A DNA stretch of 64,000 nt from NCBI RefSeq assembly GCF_019459225.1, contig NZ_JAIAZY010000015.1:28801-92800 (forward strand), read 5' to 3'. Both the position numbers and the translations under genes were made by a program. This DNA is from Bacillus sp. IITD106. GTDB lineage: Bacteria > Bacillota > Bacilli > Bacillales > Bacillaceae_C. This document shows positions 8,569 through 17,449 of the stretch, piece after piece; the first letter of the stretch is position 1; every line of letters begins with the position of its first letter. The notes below the pieces were generated by a model. It saw only the letters and a program-made list of their open reading frames with translations, had not been told where the DNA came from and did not search any database.

Positions 8569-8712
8569 CTATTCATATATTTCATCCGCATTTTCATAGC
8601 GTATTTTTTCGGAGTGAATAACAGCTTTCTTTTTATCATTTTTGTCGTTTTCTTTTGTTCTTATATTTATTTTTTCATTTTCCTTTATAGATTTTACATC
8701 CCAGGTTTCCAT
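8569..8712 (-). CDS. Possible small charged protein (uncertain)
   Basis: 47 codons starting METWDVKSIK, very rich in Lys, Glu, Asn and Ile, with GGGAGG 11 bases upstream. It ends as GAATAG, overlapping an ATG that opens a second frame of 26 codons (MNRLSIWPYFLDDW...) which runs into the minus-strand terminator at 8451-8496. No recognised family. The good RBS and the minus-strand T-run downstream are the only support, and chance ORFs of this size are common in AT-rich DNA. Confidence 0.3.
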   Translation of the reverse strand: METWDVKSIKENEKINIRTKENDKNDKKKAVIHSEKIRYENADEIYE

Positions 8713-8857
8713 GTTGGATTAGTACCTCCCATTCATTCTTATGTCAGTATATCTTTTCCGAATGGACGGGCTTTATTCCTTTCCAAAATAATACTCGTAT
8801 GTAAATAACCAAATGGTAAAAAATATGTTGTAACATGATTAAAAGAGGGTTTTATGA

Positions 8858-9457
8858 ATGGACTTGGATTTGATATGGAAGGTTTTACTGATTTTTGCCA
8901 TTGGGACACTGTATTTGAGAATAAGCGGGAGAAAAACAATTTCCCAAATGACAATGCCAGAAGCCATCATAATGATTGCCTTCGGTACGATGCTCATCCA
9001 ACCTGTAACGAGCAAAAGTATATGGACGACCATTGTTGTAGGAGCCATTTTTATTTTGGCACTTATTGTAACAGAGTGGATTCAAATAAAATCTGATTTC
9101 CTTGAGTCGGTAATTTCCGGCAAATCAGTACCTGTTGTGGAAAAAGGAAAACTTGTTGAAAAAAATTTGAGAAGGTTAAGATTAACAGTCGATAAATTAG
9201 AGGAACGGCTTCGTCAACTCGGAATTGCTTCGATTAATGATTTAGAAACCGCTACAGTTGAAGTGAACGGAAAATTAGGATATACCTTAAAACCCGAAAA
9301 ACAACCAGCTACGAAAGAAGATATTCAAGCACTCATACAACTGATACAAACCGGACATTTAAACAAAACGATCATTAATAATAAAAACGAAAATATATTT
9401 TCGGAAGTCAAAAACAAGAATCATGATGCGGATCCACCACCGGAATATCTACAATAG
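8858..9457 (+). CDS. DUF421 (YetF-type) membrane protein
   Basis: 199 residues. Two or three membrane helices span about residues 5-75, followed by a cytoplasmic YetF/DUF421 domain (about 85-165) and a polar Asn/Lys tail. The segment containing ISGRKTISQMTMPE and the VSGKSVPVVEKGKL-like strand (here ISGKSVPVVEKGKLV) are typical. Bacillus spores carry several DUF421 proteins, some affecting germinant access; the role here is not shown. It is shorter than the usual about 220-230 residues. The ATG at 8858 was chosen because AGAGGG is about 8 bases upstream; an overlapping ATG at 8854 is in another frame. Confidence 0.85.
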   Translation: MDLDLIWKVLLIFAIGTLYLRISGRKTISQMTMPEAIIMIAFGTMLIQPVTSKSIWTTIVVGAIFILALIVTEWIQIKSDFLESVISGKSVPVVEKGKLVEKNLRRLRLTVDKLEERLRQLGIASINDLETATVEVNGKLGYTLKPEKQPATKEDIQALIQLIQTGHLNKTIINNKNENIFSEVKNKNHDADPPPEYLQ

Positions 9458-9475
9458 AAACGGAAGTGGAGGTTC

Positions 9476-9580
9476 ATGGAACATTGCTGGATTTTGTACA
9501 GCGTGATTGACACTCAAGATGGAAGCAAATGGATTGCGAACAATTTTTATTATAGCCCGGTTCAAAAGGACTGCTTTTGA
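9476..9580 (+). CDS. Possible 34-residue peptide after the DUF421 gene
   Basis: ATG preceded by GGAGG at 5 bases; the product begins MEHCWILYSV and contains GSKWIANNFYY. It follows the DUF421 stop by 18 bp and could be cotranscribed. No family recognised. The remaining sequence to the terminator at 9737 holds no ORF with an RBS and looks like decayed or non-coding DNA. Confidence 0.3.
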   Translation: MEHCWILYSVIDTQDGSKWIANNFYYSPVQKDCF

Positions 9581-9736
9581 AGTTTTCACATGGGCACGGG
9601 AGCTTTGAACGGTTCAAAGAGACAGCAAATGCTTCTTTATCATGCCTAAGGAACTTTTAATACTTTACCGAAACTCGTTGCTTTTTCTTCGTGAAAAGAA
9701 CTAAAAATTTACTTGTCGGAGCTGGATTATCTTACT

Positions 9737-9778
9737 GAAAAAGAAGAAGTGGATTCAATACACCACTTCTTCTTTTTC
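9737..9778. terminator. Bidirectional terminator
   Basis: A 16-bp arm (9737-9752) pairs with 9763-9778 across a 10-base loop, with A-rich and T-rich ends on the two strands. It sits between the plus-strand DUF421 unit and the convergent minus-strand zinc-finger/aconitase operon. Confidence 0.85.
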
Positions 9779-9780
9779 AT

Positions 9781-9966
9781 TTAATCCAATAACCGATTAT
9801 TTTCATCTACAGACATGAGCTTGGCGGATTGAGGCCCTCCCTCTGCCTCAATAACACCGGCGCCTCTACATACACTGCAATTGTATTGCCAGCCTTCATC
9901 GTCTGACAACATCCCTGTCCCTTCGCACGCCTTACAAGTAAGTTCTCTATCCACCATATCATTCAC
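9781..9966 (-). CDS. Small CxxCxGxG zinc-finger protein (YuiA-like)
   Basis: 61 residues. Two zinc-binding half-sites, CKACEGTG (about residues 10-17) and CSVCRGAG (about 31-38), make one DnaJ-type central-region zinc finger, as in YuiA-like small proteins. Its start lies 5 bp after the aconitase stop, so the two genes are cotranscribed. That pairing suggests a helper role such as metal or Fe-S handling or redox response, but this is inference. RBS GGGGTG precedes the ATG. Confidence 0.7.
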   Translation of the reverse strand: MNDMVDRELTCKACEGTGMLSDDEGWQYNCSVCRGAGVIEAEGGPQSAKLMSVDENNRLLD

Positions 9967-9971
9967 CCCAA

Positions 9972-11927
9972 TTATTCAGCAATTTTTTGACGGCTTTTTA
10001 CCCAATTGATCATTCCGCCTGCTAACATGACATCTACTTGTCGTTCTGATAACGTATGTTTCACTCTTATTTCTTGTACTCGCCCTTTGACGCCTATCGT
10101 AAATTCATTTACCTGTTTAATCGTCGTTCTTACATTCGACAGTAGTAAAATATCTCCTTGATTTAACATGTCATAGTCATCTGGATTAACGAAAGTTAAT
10201 GGCAATACACCGAAATTAACGAGATTTTGCCAATGAATCCTTGCAAAATCTTTAACAAGTGCAACCCTCAAGCCTAAATATCTTGGAGCTAGCGCAGCAT
10301 GCTCACGGCTTGAACCTTGACCATAATTAAAACCTCCAACTACAGCATGGCCACCTTGATCAACTGTTTCTTTTCCTCTTGTGTAGTATGTTCGATCAAT
10401 GATTTCAAATGCAAATTTACTAATTTCAGGGAGATTGCTCCTGAATGGCAAAACGCGAGCTCCACCTGCTAAAATTTCATCGGTGGATATATTGTCCCCC
10501 ATTTTTAATAAGATCGGAAGTTCCATATGGTCATGAAGCTCCTTCATAGAAGGTATAGAAGCAATATTTGGACCTTTCACAAGCTGCACGTTTTTTGCTT
10601 CTTCGTAAGGTAACGGCGCCTCCAGTAAATTCACATCAATTGTAGGATAGTTCGGTTCCTTAATCTTTGGATACGGAAAATCCACAGTTCTAGGATCTGT
10701 AATTTTGCCAGTTAACGCTGAAACGGCAGCTGTTTCAGGACTGCATAAATAGACACTATCTTCTCTCGTTCCCGATCTTCCCGGAAAATTCCGCGGTGTC
10801 GTCCGTAAACTATTCCGCCCTGTTGCCGGTGCTTGCCCCATCCCGATACAGCCATTACAGCCAGCTTGATGTAATCGCGCGCCTGATTGAAGCAAACTTG
10901 CGATATGACTTTCCTTTACTAAATCCGTTAACATTTGACGTGAAGTTGGATTGATGTCAAACGAAATTCCTTCCGCAATCTGTTTCCCTTTCACAATTTC
11001 CGCAGCAATGGCAAAATCGCGGAAACCAGGATTCGCTGATGACCCAATATATGATTGATATATAGGTGTCCCCGCAACCTCTGAAACAGGCACTACATTA
11101 CCTGGACTAGATGGTTTTGCGATGAGCGGTTCTAGTTCAGACAGATTTATTTCTTCTGTTAAATCATACTGTGCTCCAGCATCCGCCACCAATTCAATCC
11201 AATCATCTTTTCTTCCTTGCTCTTTTAAAAATCGTCTAATTTCTCGATCCGATGGAAAAACAGTTCCAGTCGCTCCTAATTCTGCCCCCATATTCGCGAT
11301 TACGTGGCGATCCATCGCACTTAATGTGTCAACACCCGGTCCGTAATATTCGATTACTTTTCCAACTCCACCCTTCACATCATATCTGCGAAGTAATTCT
11401 AAAATAACATCTTTTGCACTCACCCAATCAGGAAGCTCTCCTGTCAGCTTAATTCCCCACACTTGAGGCATTTTCACATAAAAAGGCTCGCCTGCAATCG
11501 CTAATGCTACATCGAGCCCACCTGCTCCCATCGCAAGCATTCCCATACAGCCATTGGCGCAAGTGTGACTGTCTGATCCAAGCAATGTTTTTCCCGGTTT
11601 TGCAAGCCTCTGCATGTGAACGGGATGGCTCACTCCATTCCCTGGTCGGCTGTAATACAAGCCGAACCGTCTCGTTGCACTTTGTAAAAATAGATGATCA
11701 TCAGGATTCTTGCTGTCAACTTGGATAAGATTGTGGTCAACATATTGGGCGGATGCTTCTGTTTTTGCTCGTTCCAAGCCCATCGCTTCAAGCTCCAACA
11801 TCACCATTGTTCCCGTCGCATCTTGTGTTAAGGTTTGATCAATTCTTAATCCAATTTCTGTTCCAGGAATCATTTCACCAGATAAAAGATGCGACTGAAT
11901 TAATTTTTGCGTAATATTTAATGCCAT
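9972..11927 (-). CDS. Aconitate hydratase, short (about 650-residue) type
   Basis: 651 residues, resembling the bacterial/archaeal short aconitase group rather than the roughly 900-residue CitB/AcnA of Bacillus. Fe-S ligand cysteines are visible in GSDSHTCANG (about residue 122) and in AGCNGCIGMG (about 356-359). The C-terminal swivel domain carries ADEILAGG-like GDNISTDEILAGG and GFNYGQGSSREHAA, the substrate-binding Arg-Glu motif. It would interconvert citrate and isocitrate, or a related 2-hydroxy acid such as homocitrate or 2-methylcitrate; substrate cannot be settled by reading. AGGAGG precedes the ATG. It is followed by the zinc-finger gene. Confidence 0.88.
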   Translation of the reverse strand: MALNITQKLIQSHLLSGEMIPGTEIGLRIDQTLTQDATGTMVMLELEAMGLERAKTEASAQYVDHNLIQVDSKNPDDHLFLQSATRRFGLYYSRPGNGVSHPVHMQRLAKPGKTLLGSDSHTCANGCMGMLAMGAGGLDVALAIAGEPFYVKMPQVWGIKLTGELPDWVSAKDVILELLRRYDVKGGVGKVIEYYGPGVDTLSAMDRHVIANMGAELGATGTVFPSDREIRRFLKEQGRKDDWIELVADAGAQYDLTEEINLSELEPLIAKPSSPGNVVPVSEVAGTPIYQSYIGSSANPGFRDFAIAAEIVKGKQIAEGISFDINPTSRQMLTDLVKESHIASLLQSGARLHQAGCNGCIGMGQAPATGRNSLRTTPRNFPGRSGTREDSVYLCSPETAAVSALTGKITDPRTVDFPYPKIKEPNYPTIDVNLLEAPLPYEEAKNVQLVKGPNIASIPSMKELHDHMELPILLKMGDNISTDEILAGGARVLPFRSNLPEISKFAFEIIDRTYYTRGKETVDQGGHAVVGGFNYGQGSSREHAALAPRYLGLRVALVKDFARIHWQNLVNFGVLPLTFVNPDDYDMLNQGDILLLSNVRTTIKQVNEFTIGVKGRVQEIRVKHTLSERQVDVMLAGGMINWVKSRQKIAE

Positions 11928-12008
11928 CTAGCTACCTCCTAAAAATACACTCCATATTACGTTATACTTCTTAATAGGATTGTTTATTCATTTGAAATAT
12001 ATGCAATG

Positions 12009-12040
12009 AAAAAACACCATTCCGTTACGGAACAGTGTTT
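12009..12040 (-). terminator. Terminator of the alpha/beta hydrolase gene
   Basis: On the minus strand, AAACAC pairs with GTGTTT and TTCCG with CGGAA around a 3-base loop, with a small internal mismatch, then TTTTTT. It begins inside the last codons of the hydrolase gene. Confidence 0.65.
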
Positions 12041-12978
12041 CGCATTTTGTTGTTTTTATATAGTTGTTTAGTAATCCAATTCAGAACAAGCTGGTATACA
12101 TCATGCTTATTAATCTCATTCAACATTTCATGTCTGCCGTCTTTAAAAAAGGTGGAATCAATGTTTAATAGACCTATGTCTTTATAATGCTGGATAACCT
12201 GCAATACTTTGGTGCCCCCAACCGGATCTTTATCTCCACTGAAAAATAACATTGGTAAATCTTTTGGAATTGATTGATTTAATTTTGGATCGTGAATTTT
12301 TTCTAGTCCATCAAAAAGATCGTAAAAAAAACCAGAGCTGCAAACGAAACCACAATGTGGATCATTAATGTATTTTTCAACTTCACTGCTGTCGCGTGAA
12401 AGCCAGTCAAAAGTAGTTTTAGGATTTTGAATGCCCTTATTGAACGATCCAAAGGAAAGGCGATCAAGAAGTGGACTTGGTGCCTTTGGACCTTTTACAC
12501 GACCTTCCCATTTGGCGATTAGTTTTCCTAGCTTTCCTGCTACACCTGGACTTCCCGCGGTACCAGAAAGAATCACGCCTTGGACAGAGGAAGAATATTT
12601 TTGTATATATCTTCTAACTAAAAAGGAACCCATACTGTGGCCCATTAAATAAATCGGGACATAGGGAAAATCATGTTGGATTAATTGATTTATGCCATAA
12701 AGATCTTCCACAACACGATCAAATCCATCCTTTTCGGCAAAAAAACCGACTGAACCAGCCTTTTCACCTGTTTCCCCATGGCCGCGATGGTCGTTTCCAT
12801 AAACGAAAATGCCATGCTGAACTAGATGTTCCGCGAATTCCTCGTATCTATCAATATGTTCAGCCATACCGTGTGCCAGTTGAAGAACGGCGACAGGTTG
12901 AGCATCTTTCGCGCACCACTTTCTTACGTAAATTTCAACCCCATCAGACATCTTTAACCAATTAATAGAAGCTTTCAT
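12025..12978 (-). CDS. Alpha/beta hydrolase, lysophospholipase/monoacylglycerol lipase type
   Basis: 317 residues. The nucleophile elbow is GHSMGS (about residues 114-119), with the preceding HGMAEH oxyanion-hole motif (about 35-40). The acid is in FFSGDKDPVGG and the His in DGRHEML, completing a Ser-Asp-His triad. The domain is of the serine aminopeptidase S33/PldB type, like B. subtilis YtpA, which hydrolyses phospholipids or monoacylglycerols. It has no signal peptide and is therefore cytoplasmic. RBS GGGGG lies before the ATG. The next gene upstream (lipoprotein) is 22 bp away on the same strand, so a two-gene unit is likely. Confidence 0.88.
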   Translation of the reverse strand: MKASINWLKMSDGVEIYVRKWCAKDAQPVAVLQLAHGMAEHIDRYEEFAEHLVQHGIFVYGNDHRGHGETGEKAGSVGFFAEKDGFDRVVEDLYGINQLIQHDFPYVPIYLMGHSMGSFLVRRYIQKYSSSVQGVILSGTAGSPGVAGKLGKLIAKWEGRVKGPKAPSPLLDRLSFGSFNKGIQNPKTTFDWLSRDSSEVEKYINDPHCGFVCSSGFFYDLFDGLEKIHDPKLNQSIPKDLPMLFFSGDKDPVGGTKVLQVIQHYKDIGLLNIDSTFFKDGRHEMLNEINKHDVYQLVLNWITKQLYKNNKMRNTVP

Positions 12979-13000
12979 TCCATCCCCCTATAGAAAGGTT

Positions 13001-13567
13001 TTAATTCATTACAGAAAATCCAATATCACCTTTTAATGAATAATGTTTTTGTTCTGCTCCGTTTTTATTTTGAGTGAAAAATTCAGCTATTCCGTGAACA
13101 ATGTACTTTCCTTCGGGAAATCCATGCTTTACAATTCCTTTCACAAAATCAATGTATTCTTTTTCATCATTTTCCCCGTAGCCGCCGGAAAAAGTGTATC
13201 TTTCACGGAATGGTTCGTCTTTATAAAGAATGGTTTCGATAAGAGGCTCATCCATTCCATATCCAACTTCAATTCCACGCATTTTCTCTTCTATCGGAAA
13301 ATAAAACGGTGAGGCAGCATGATAAATTTCAATCGAATCATCAGACCCAATATACGTAAGTTCAGCCAAAACAGCAATATCACCATTTTCATATACATCT
13401 TTTTCACTGTACAACCGATATACAAAATCACCTTCCTTGATCTCCACTTCTGGCGGTGGAAGTTTTATATCCGCTCCATCAATTTTACTTTTGCTTGCTG
13501 TCATACCACATGCCCCGAGAATCGCTATGATTATTGCAAAAACAGCCATAAAACAATACTTTTTCAA
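13001..13567 (-). CDS. Lipoprotein of unknown function
   Basis: 188 residues. The signal peptide MKKYCFMAVFAIIIAILGAC ends in an ILGAC lipobox, giving a lipidated Cys at 20. The mature part is a single beta-rich domain of about 160 residues, acidic, with Gly/Tyr-rich turns (such as FSGGYGEND). It recalls small Bacillus immunoglobulin-like lipoproteins, but I cannot name the family. Anchored to the outer face of the membrane. Same strand and 22 bp upstream of the hydrolase. Confidence 0.75.
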   Translation of the reverse strand: MKKYCFMAVFAIIIAILGACGMTASKSKIDGADIKLPPPEVEIKEGDFVYRLYSEKDVYENGDIAVLAELTYIGSDDSIEIYHAASPFYFPIEEKMRGIEVGYGMDEPLIETILYKDEPFRERYTFSGGYGENDEKEYIDFVKGIVKHGFPEGKYIVHGIAEFFTQNKNGAEQKHYSLKGDIGFSVMN

Positions 13568-13627
13568 AAAAATAACCTCCTTATTAGATACGACGGACGA
13601 ATCTTAAGGAAGGTTACATTATGTTTC

Positions 13628-14899
13628 TTAAGGAAGTTTTACTTCCATCACCTTTGCCATCATTTTCGGAAACTCTGTATTATCATGCAACCCTCTAAAA
13701 AGTTGAGCACCCGGACCAAACGCATACACTGGAATGTCGACTCCAGTATGCTGAGAGGTAGTCCATCCTACAAGTGCCCGCTCTGATACGATTCGATTGA
13801 TTACTTTTACTGGTTTGTCAGCTTGTTGTATTTTATTAACTTCTTCTTTTGTTATAGTAATTCCTGCATGTTTTTTCATTATTTCCTTTGCGTTGCTCCT
13901 GTTTATATCTAATTGCATTTCCATAAAACGACCGGAGGATTTTACATTGCGAAGCACATCTAATTTTGCATCGTATTTATCAAAAGCTCCTACAGACATT
14001 CCCCCATTATCATGGTCTCCCGCAATGACGACGAGTGTGTTTTTATCTTTTTTAGCAAAATCAACCGCTACCGCTACCGCTTTTTCAAAAGCTTCTATAT
14101 CTTTCATCGCCCACGCCGCATCATTGTCATGGCCAGCCCAATCAATTTGGCTGCCTTCCACCATTAAGAAAAAACCTTTTCTGTTTTGATGCAAGACTCG
14201 CAATGCTGCTTTCGTCATTTCCTCTAAACTCGGTTCATTAGTAAAATGACGATCTAATTCAGGAACCATTCCCTCCTTCGCAAATAAACCAAGCAGCTTT
14301 TTCGCCATTTTTACGTTGCTTAACTCTTTTTTGTTCATAACTATTTCATAATTTTTCTTTTTCGCACGATCCAACAATGTAGCGAAATATTTCCTACCTC
14401 CTCCAAGCAGTACATCTACTTCATTGGTAAGATATTGCACTGCGATTTCAGACTCATCTTTCCGCGACGATACATGGGCTCCAAATGCCGCGGGGGTAGC
14501 ATATGTAATGGTCGAAGTCGCAACAAGTCCTGTTCCCTTTCCCGCCTCTTTTGCAGCTTCCAATATTGTCTTTAATTTTTTTCCGTCAGGAGATACTCCG
14601 ATCATACCATTATTTGTTTTAAAACCAGTCGCCATTGCGGTTGCTGCGGCGGCAGAATCCGTTACGGGCGAATTGGCGGAATATGTTCTGTGCATCCCGA
14701 CCAGCATTGAATCCATGACCGATTCTTCTCCTTTATACAAACGATAATTGGTTGCATAGGACGTTGAAAAACCGTCCGGGATCATGAAAATGACATTTTT
14801 TATCGGTCCTTTTACCTCTGCCTCAATCTGAGTTACAGGCAATTGTACAAAAATAATAAGAAAGACTAGAATCCAAATGTTTAAAATTCTTCTGAACAA
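13628..14899 (-). CDS. Secreted alkaline phosphatase (PhoA family)
   Basis: 423 residues from the TTG at 14899, chosen because GGAGG lies 7 bases upstream and it yields a clean signal peptide (MFRRILNIWILVFLIIF...). Metal and catalytic sites are visible: IPDGFS (first zinc Asp), VTDSAAAATAMATG with the nucleophile Ser next to Asp, EGSQIDWAGHDND, IAGDHDNGG and the final His in TSQHTGVD. It releases phosphate from monoesters outside the cell under phosphate limitation. A Pho box could not be recognised with confidence. The frame opens further upstream at a TTG with no site before it. Confidence 0.93.
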   Translation of the reverse strand: MFRRILNIWILVFLIIFVQLPVTQIEAEVKGPIKNVIFMIPDGFSTSYATNYRLYKGEESVMDSMLVGMHRTYSANSPVTDSAAAATAMATGFKTNNGMIGVSPDGKKLKTILEAAKEAGKGTGLVATSTITYATPAAFGAHVSSRKDESEIAVQYLTNEVDVLLGGGRKYFATLLDRAKKKNYEIVMNKKELSNVKMAKKLLGLFAKEGMVPELDRHFTNEPSLEEMTKAALRVLHQNRKGFFLMVEGSQIDWAGHDNDAAWAMKDIEAFEKAVAVAVDFAKKDKNTLVVIAGDHDNGGMSVGAFDKYDAKLDVLRNVKSSGRFMEMQLDINRSNAKEIMKKHAGITITKEEVNKIQQADKPVKVINRIVSERALVGWTTSQHTGVDIPVYAFGPGAQLFRGLHDNTEFPKMMAKVMEVKLP

Positions 14900-15043
14900 C
14901 CATCTGCCTCCTTCCTTCTTCAACCATTTAGCATTTGTTTTGGAAGAAGCTTTTATTCAAATAGCGTTGAAGGAGTCTATCTTCATAAAATTAATGTTTA
15001 TAGGGGAATAATGAAGGAAAATACATTTGGAGGAAATGTATGA

Positions 15044-16528
15044 ATGGATCAAGCAAAAGAAAAAAATAAAAAGAAGAGAAAAAAATATAAAGTCCATAAA
15101 GAAGATATAACTATTATTGATAAAGATGTTGCTAAAAAAGCAGTGGTGGCTACTGCATCAGGAAATGCAATGGAGTGGTTTGATTTTGGGATTTATTCAT
15201 ATTTGGTTGTCATCATTGGAAAGGTGTTTTACTCAGGAGTAAGCAATTCAACTCAATTGGTATTTAGTTTTGGAACATTTGCCGTCGCATTTCTTGTCCG
15301 TCCAATTGGTGGGATGTTCTTCGGAATGCTTGGGGACCGTTTGGGAAGAAAAAAGATTTTAGCCGTTACATTAATCATGATGTCAATCGCTACCTTTTTT
15401 ATCGGACTTATTCCGGTTTACTCTACGATTGGAATAGCTGCACCCATTTTACTTCTAGTAGCAAGATTGGTTCAAGGTTTTTCTGCAGGTGGCGAGTATG
15501 CCGGTGCCATGACTTTCATCGCTGAGTCAACTCCAGATAAAAAACGAGGATTTATGGCAAGTGGGTTGGAAGTCGGTACATTGGCAGGATACATAGGTGG
15601 TGCTGGTTTAGTCACCATACTTACCTTCGCTTTAGGGTCGGAAACGATGCTTAGTTGGGGATGGAGAATACCATTTTTAATTGCTGGTCCAATTGGAATA
15701 ATTGGATTATATCTTCGGAATCATCTTGAAGAATCACCCGCCTTCACAGCGATGGAGGAGAAAAAGGACGAAACTAAAGAAAAGCCACACGTCTCTATAA
15801 AAGAGCTGTTTCTCTACCATCGCCGTTCATTATTGATGTGCCTTGTATTAGTTTTCTTTTTTAACGTAATTGATTATACGGTTTTGACCTATATGCCATC
15901 TCATTTAACGGGTGTTTTAGGCTATGGAGAAACAAAAGGATTGCTCCTTATTATCATCGTAATGTTCATTATGATTCCAACTGTATTAGCAATCGGATAT
16001 TTTGGAGATCAAGTTGGGAATAAAAGGATCATCCAAATAAGTTTGATGGGTATTATATTGTTATCCATTCCTTCCTTTTTATTAATAGGAAGTGGAAATA
16101 ACTGGTTAGTTTTTCTTGGATTATTAATATTAGGAGTGTTCCTGGCTGGCATTAAAGGGACGATGACATCGCAATTGCCATCTCTATTTTTCACAGAAGT
16201 TAGGTACGGTGGTTTAGCGATTACGTACAACATCTCTGCATCGTTATTTGGAGGTACGACGCCTTTATTAATCTCCTGGCTCATTAGTCTTACATCTATC
16301 CAACTAATACCAGCATATTATTTAATCTTTGCTTCTCTGATTGGTATTGTCGTGGTCACATTATTCCTGAAAAATACTTCTGGAAAACCGCTCCGTGGTT
16401 CTCCACCTGCAGTTGCTGAAAAAGATGAGATTAAGGAAGTCATTGAAGAAATGGATGAAACGCTGTGGTGGAACGATGAAAAGCAAAAAATCGATAAAAA
16501 AATAGAGATAACAAACGAAGATAATTAA
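15044..16528 (+). CDS. MFS transporter, metabolite:H+ symporter (ProP/ShiA type)
   Basis: 494 residues and about 12 membrane helices, with charged cytoplasmic tails at both ends (Lys-rich first 25 residues, acidic last 55). Family motifs are NAMEWFDFGIYSYL near residue 45 and the loop GDRLGRKK at about 100. Relatives (ProP, ShiA, KgtP) import proline, betaine, shikimate or dicarboxylates; the substrate here is not fixed. The Lys/Glu-rich C-terminal tail recalls ProP osmosensing tails but is not a recognisable coiled coil. GGAGG is 9 bases before this ATG. The gene stands alone, divergent from the phosphatase. Confidence 0.88.
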   Translation: MDQAKEKNKKKRKKYKVHKEDITIIDKDVAKKAVVATASGNAMEWFDFGIYSYLVVIIGKVFYSGVSNSTQLVFSFGTFAVAFLVRPIGGMFFGMLGDRLGRKKILAVTLIMMSIATFFIGLIPVYSTIGIAAPILLLVARLVQGFSAGGEYAGAMTFIAESTPDKKRGFMASGLEVGTLAGYIGGAGLVTILTFALGSETMLSWGWRIPFLIAGPIGIIGLYLRNHLEESPAFTAMEEKKDETKEKPHVSIKELFLYHRRSLLMCLVLVFFFNVIDYTVLTYMPSHLTGVLGYGETKGLLLIIIVMFIMIPTVLAIGYFGDQVGNKRIIQISLMGIILLSIPSFLLIGSGNNWLVFLGLLILGVFLAGIKGTMTSQLPSLFFTEVRYGGLAITYNISASLFGGTTPLLISWLISLTSIQLIPAYYLIFASLIGIVVVTLFLKNTSGKPLRGSPPAVAEKDEIKEVIEEMDETLWWNDEKQKIDKKIEITNEDN

Positions 16529-16563
16529 AGGAAGAAATGCAGTAGACCAAGTTTTCACTTGAT

Positions 16564-17427
16564 CTACTGCACGATTATGGTTAAATGCGTTTTTAAAGAC
16601 TCACCTTTTTCAATAGAAAATAACTCTTCTTTTCGATTCATCTCATCTGTTTGCGCCATCCACGGTTCTACACACATGAAATCCTGATCTTGCTCCGTCC
16701 ATAAATACACATATTTGAATACTTCACCGTATTCCATCGTAACTTTTTTATCGATTTCAGGCAGGGTAAAAGCTATTTCTTTTTTCTCGGCATCCAGCAG
16801 GACGAAGGATTCCTTTTTACCTGTTAAATCTAATCCGTCCGCAACACTTTTGACTTCATCATCATTATCATCACGATACGTTTTCGCGTCCGTTTCGTAA
16901 TCAAGGTTTTTATTTGCTGTCTTAAAATATGGATGGAAGCCCGCATATATTGGCATTGCTGTTTCAGATTTATTCACATACTCCTGCAAGATCTGGAGCT
17001 GATTGTCCTTTAAAATATATGTAAAAATCACTTCAAATTCGAATGGATATGCACTTTTTGTTTCTTCATTACTTGTTAAACGTATTGTTATAGAAGCTTG
17101 CCCCTCTGTATTCGTATCAATAACTTCCCAAGGAAGATTTCTTGCAAATCCATGGTTTTTCATTTTGTAGACAGTACCTTCCCATTCGTATTCTCCGTTA
17201 TGCAGTTGGCCTGATATTGGAAAAAGAATCGGAATCCCGCCCCGAACATTTGCTTCTTCATCATAAAACGTTTTTTTATTTAAAAATAGCGTTTCGACAC
17301 CTTGAACACCGAAAGCTGCAATGATGCCCCCTCTTTCAGGTGCTACTTTTAACCAAGAATTTGTCTCTGTATCTTTTAAATGATAAATCGTATATTGTTC
17401 ATCTTTTTCCTTCGTAATTTCGTACAT
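16564..17427 (-). CDS. Aldose 1-epimerase family protein
   Basis: 287 residues, a galactose mutarotase-like beta-sandwich. The conserved region is present: GGIPILFPISGQL near residue 66, KNHGFAR near 90, and HPYF with flanking Gly (YAGFHPYF) near 165. This group resembles LacX and YeaD-type sugar(-phosphate) epimerases, which interconvert anomers. I took the ATG at 17427 (AAAGG 10 bases upstream) rather than the TTG seven codons earlier. It ends 22 bp after the PHP-phosphatase gene on the same strand, so the two probably share a transcript. A hairpin at 16539-16570 straddles its stop but lacks a T-run. Confidence 0.85.
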   Translation of the reverse strand: MYEITKEKDEQYTIYHLKDTETNSWLKVAPERGGIIAAFGVQGVETLFLNKKTFYDEEANVRGGIPILFPISGQLHNGEYEWEGTVYKMKNHGFARNLPWEVIDTNTEGQASITIRLTSNEETKSAYPFEFEVIFTYILKDNQLQILQEYVNKSETAMPIYAGFHPYFKTANKNLDYETDAKTYRDDNDDEVKSVADGLDLTGKKESFVLLDAEKKEIAFTLPEIDKKVTMEYGEVFKYVYLWTEQDQDFMCVEPWMAQTDEMNRKEELFSIEKGESLKTHLTIIVQ

Positions 17428-17449
17428 GCTCAGACAACCTTTCTGCAAA

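Noticed and set aside
8506..8808. Plus-strand 100-codon frame after the YjcZ gene
   Set aside because: Phe/Tyr/Ile-rich composition without domain pattern or RBS, typical of AT-rich intergenic DNA.
15044..16528. Osmosensory coiled coil at the C-terminus of the MHS transporter
   Set aside because: The tail is charged but has no clear heptad pattern, so it does not identify ProP function.
16539..16570. Terminator between the MHS transporter and the epimerase gene
   Set aside because: The stem has a mismatch and no T-run on either strand, so it is not listed as a terminator.
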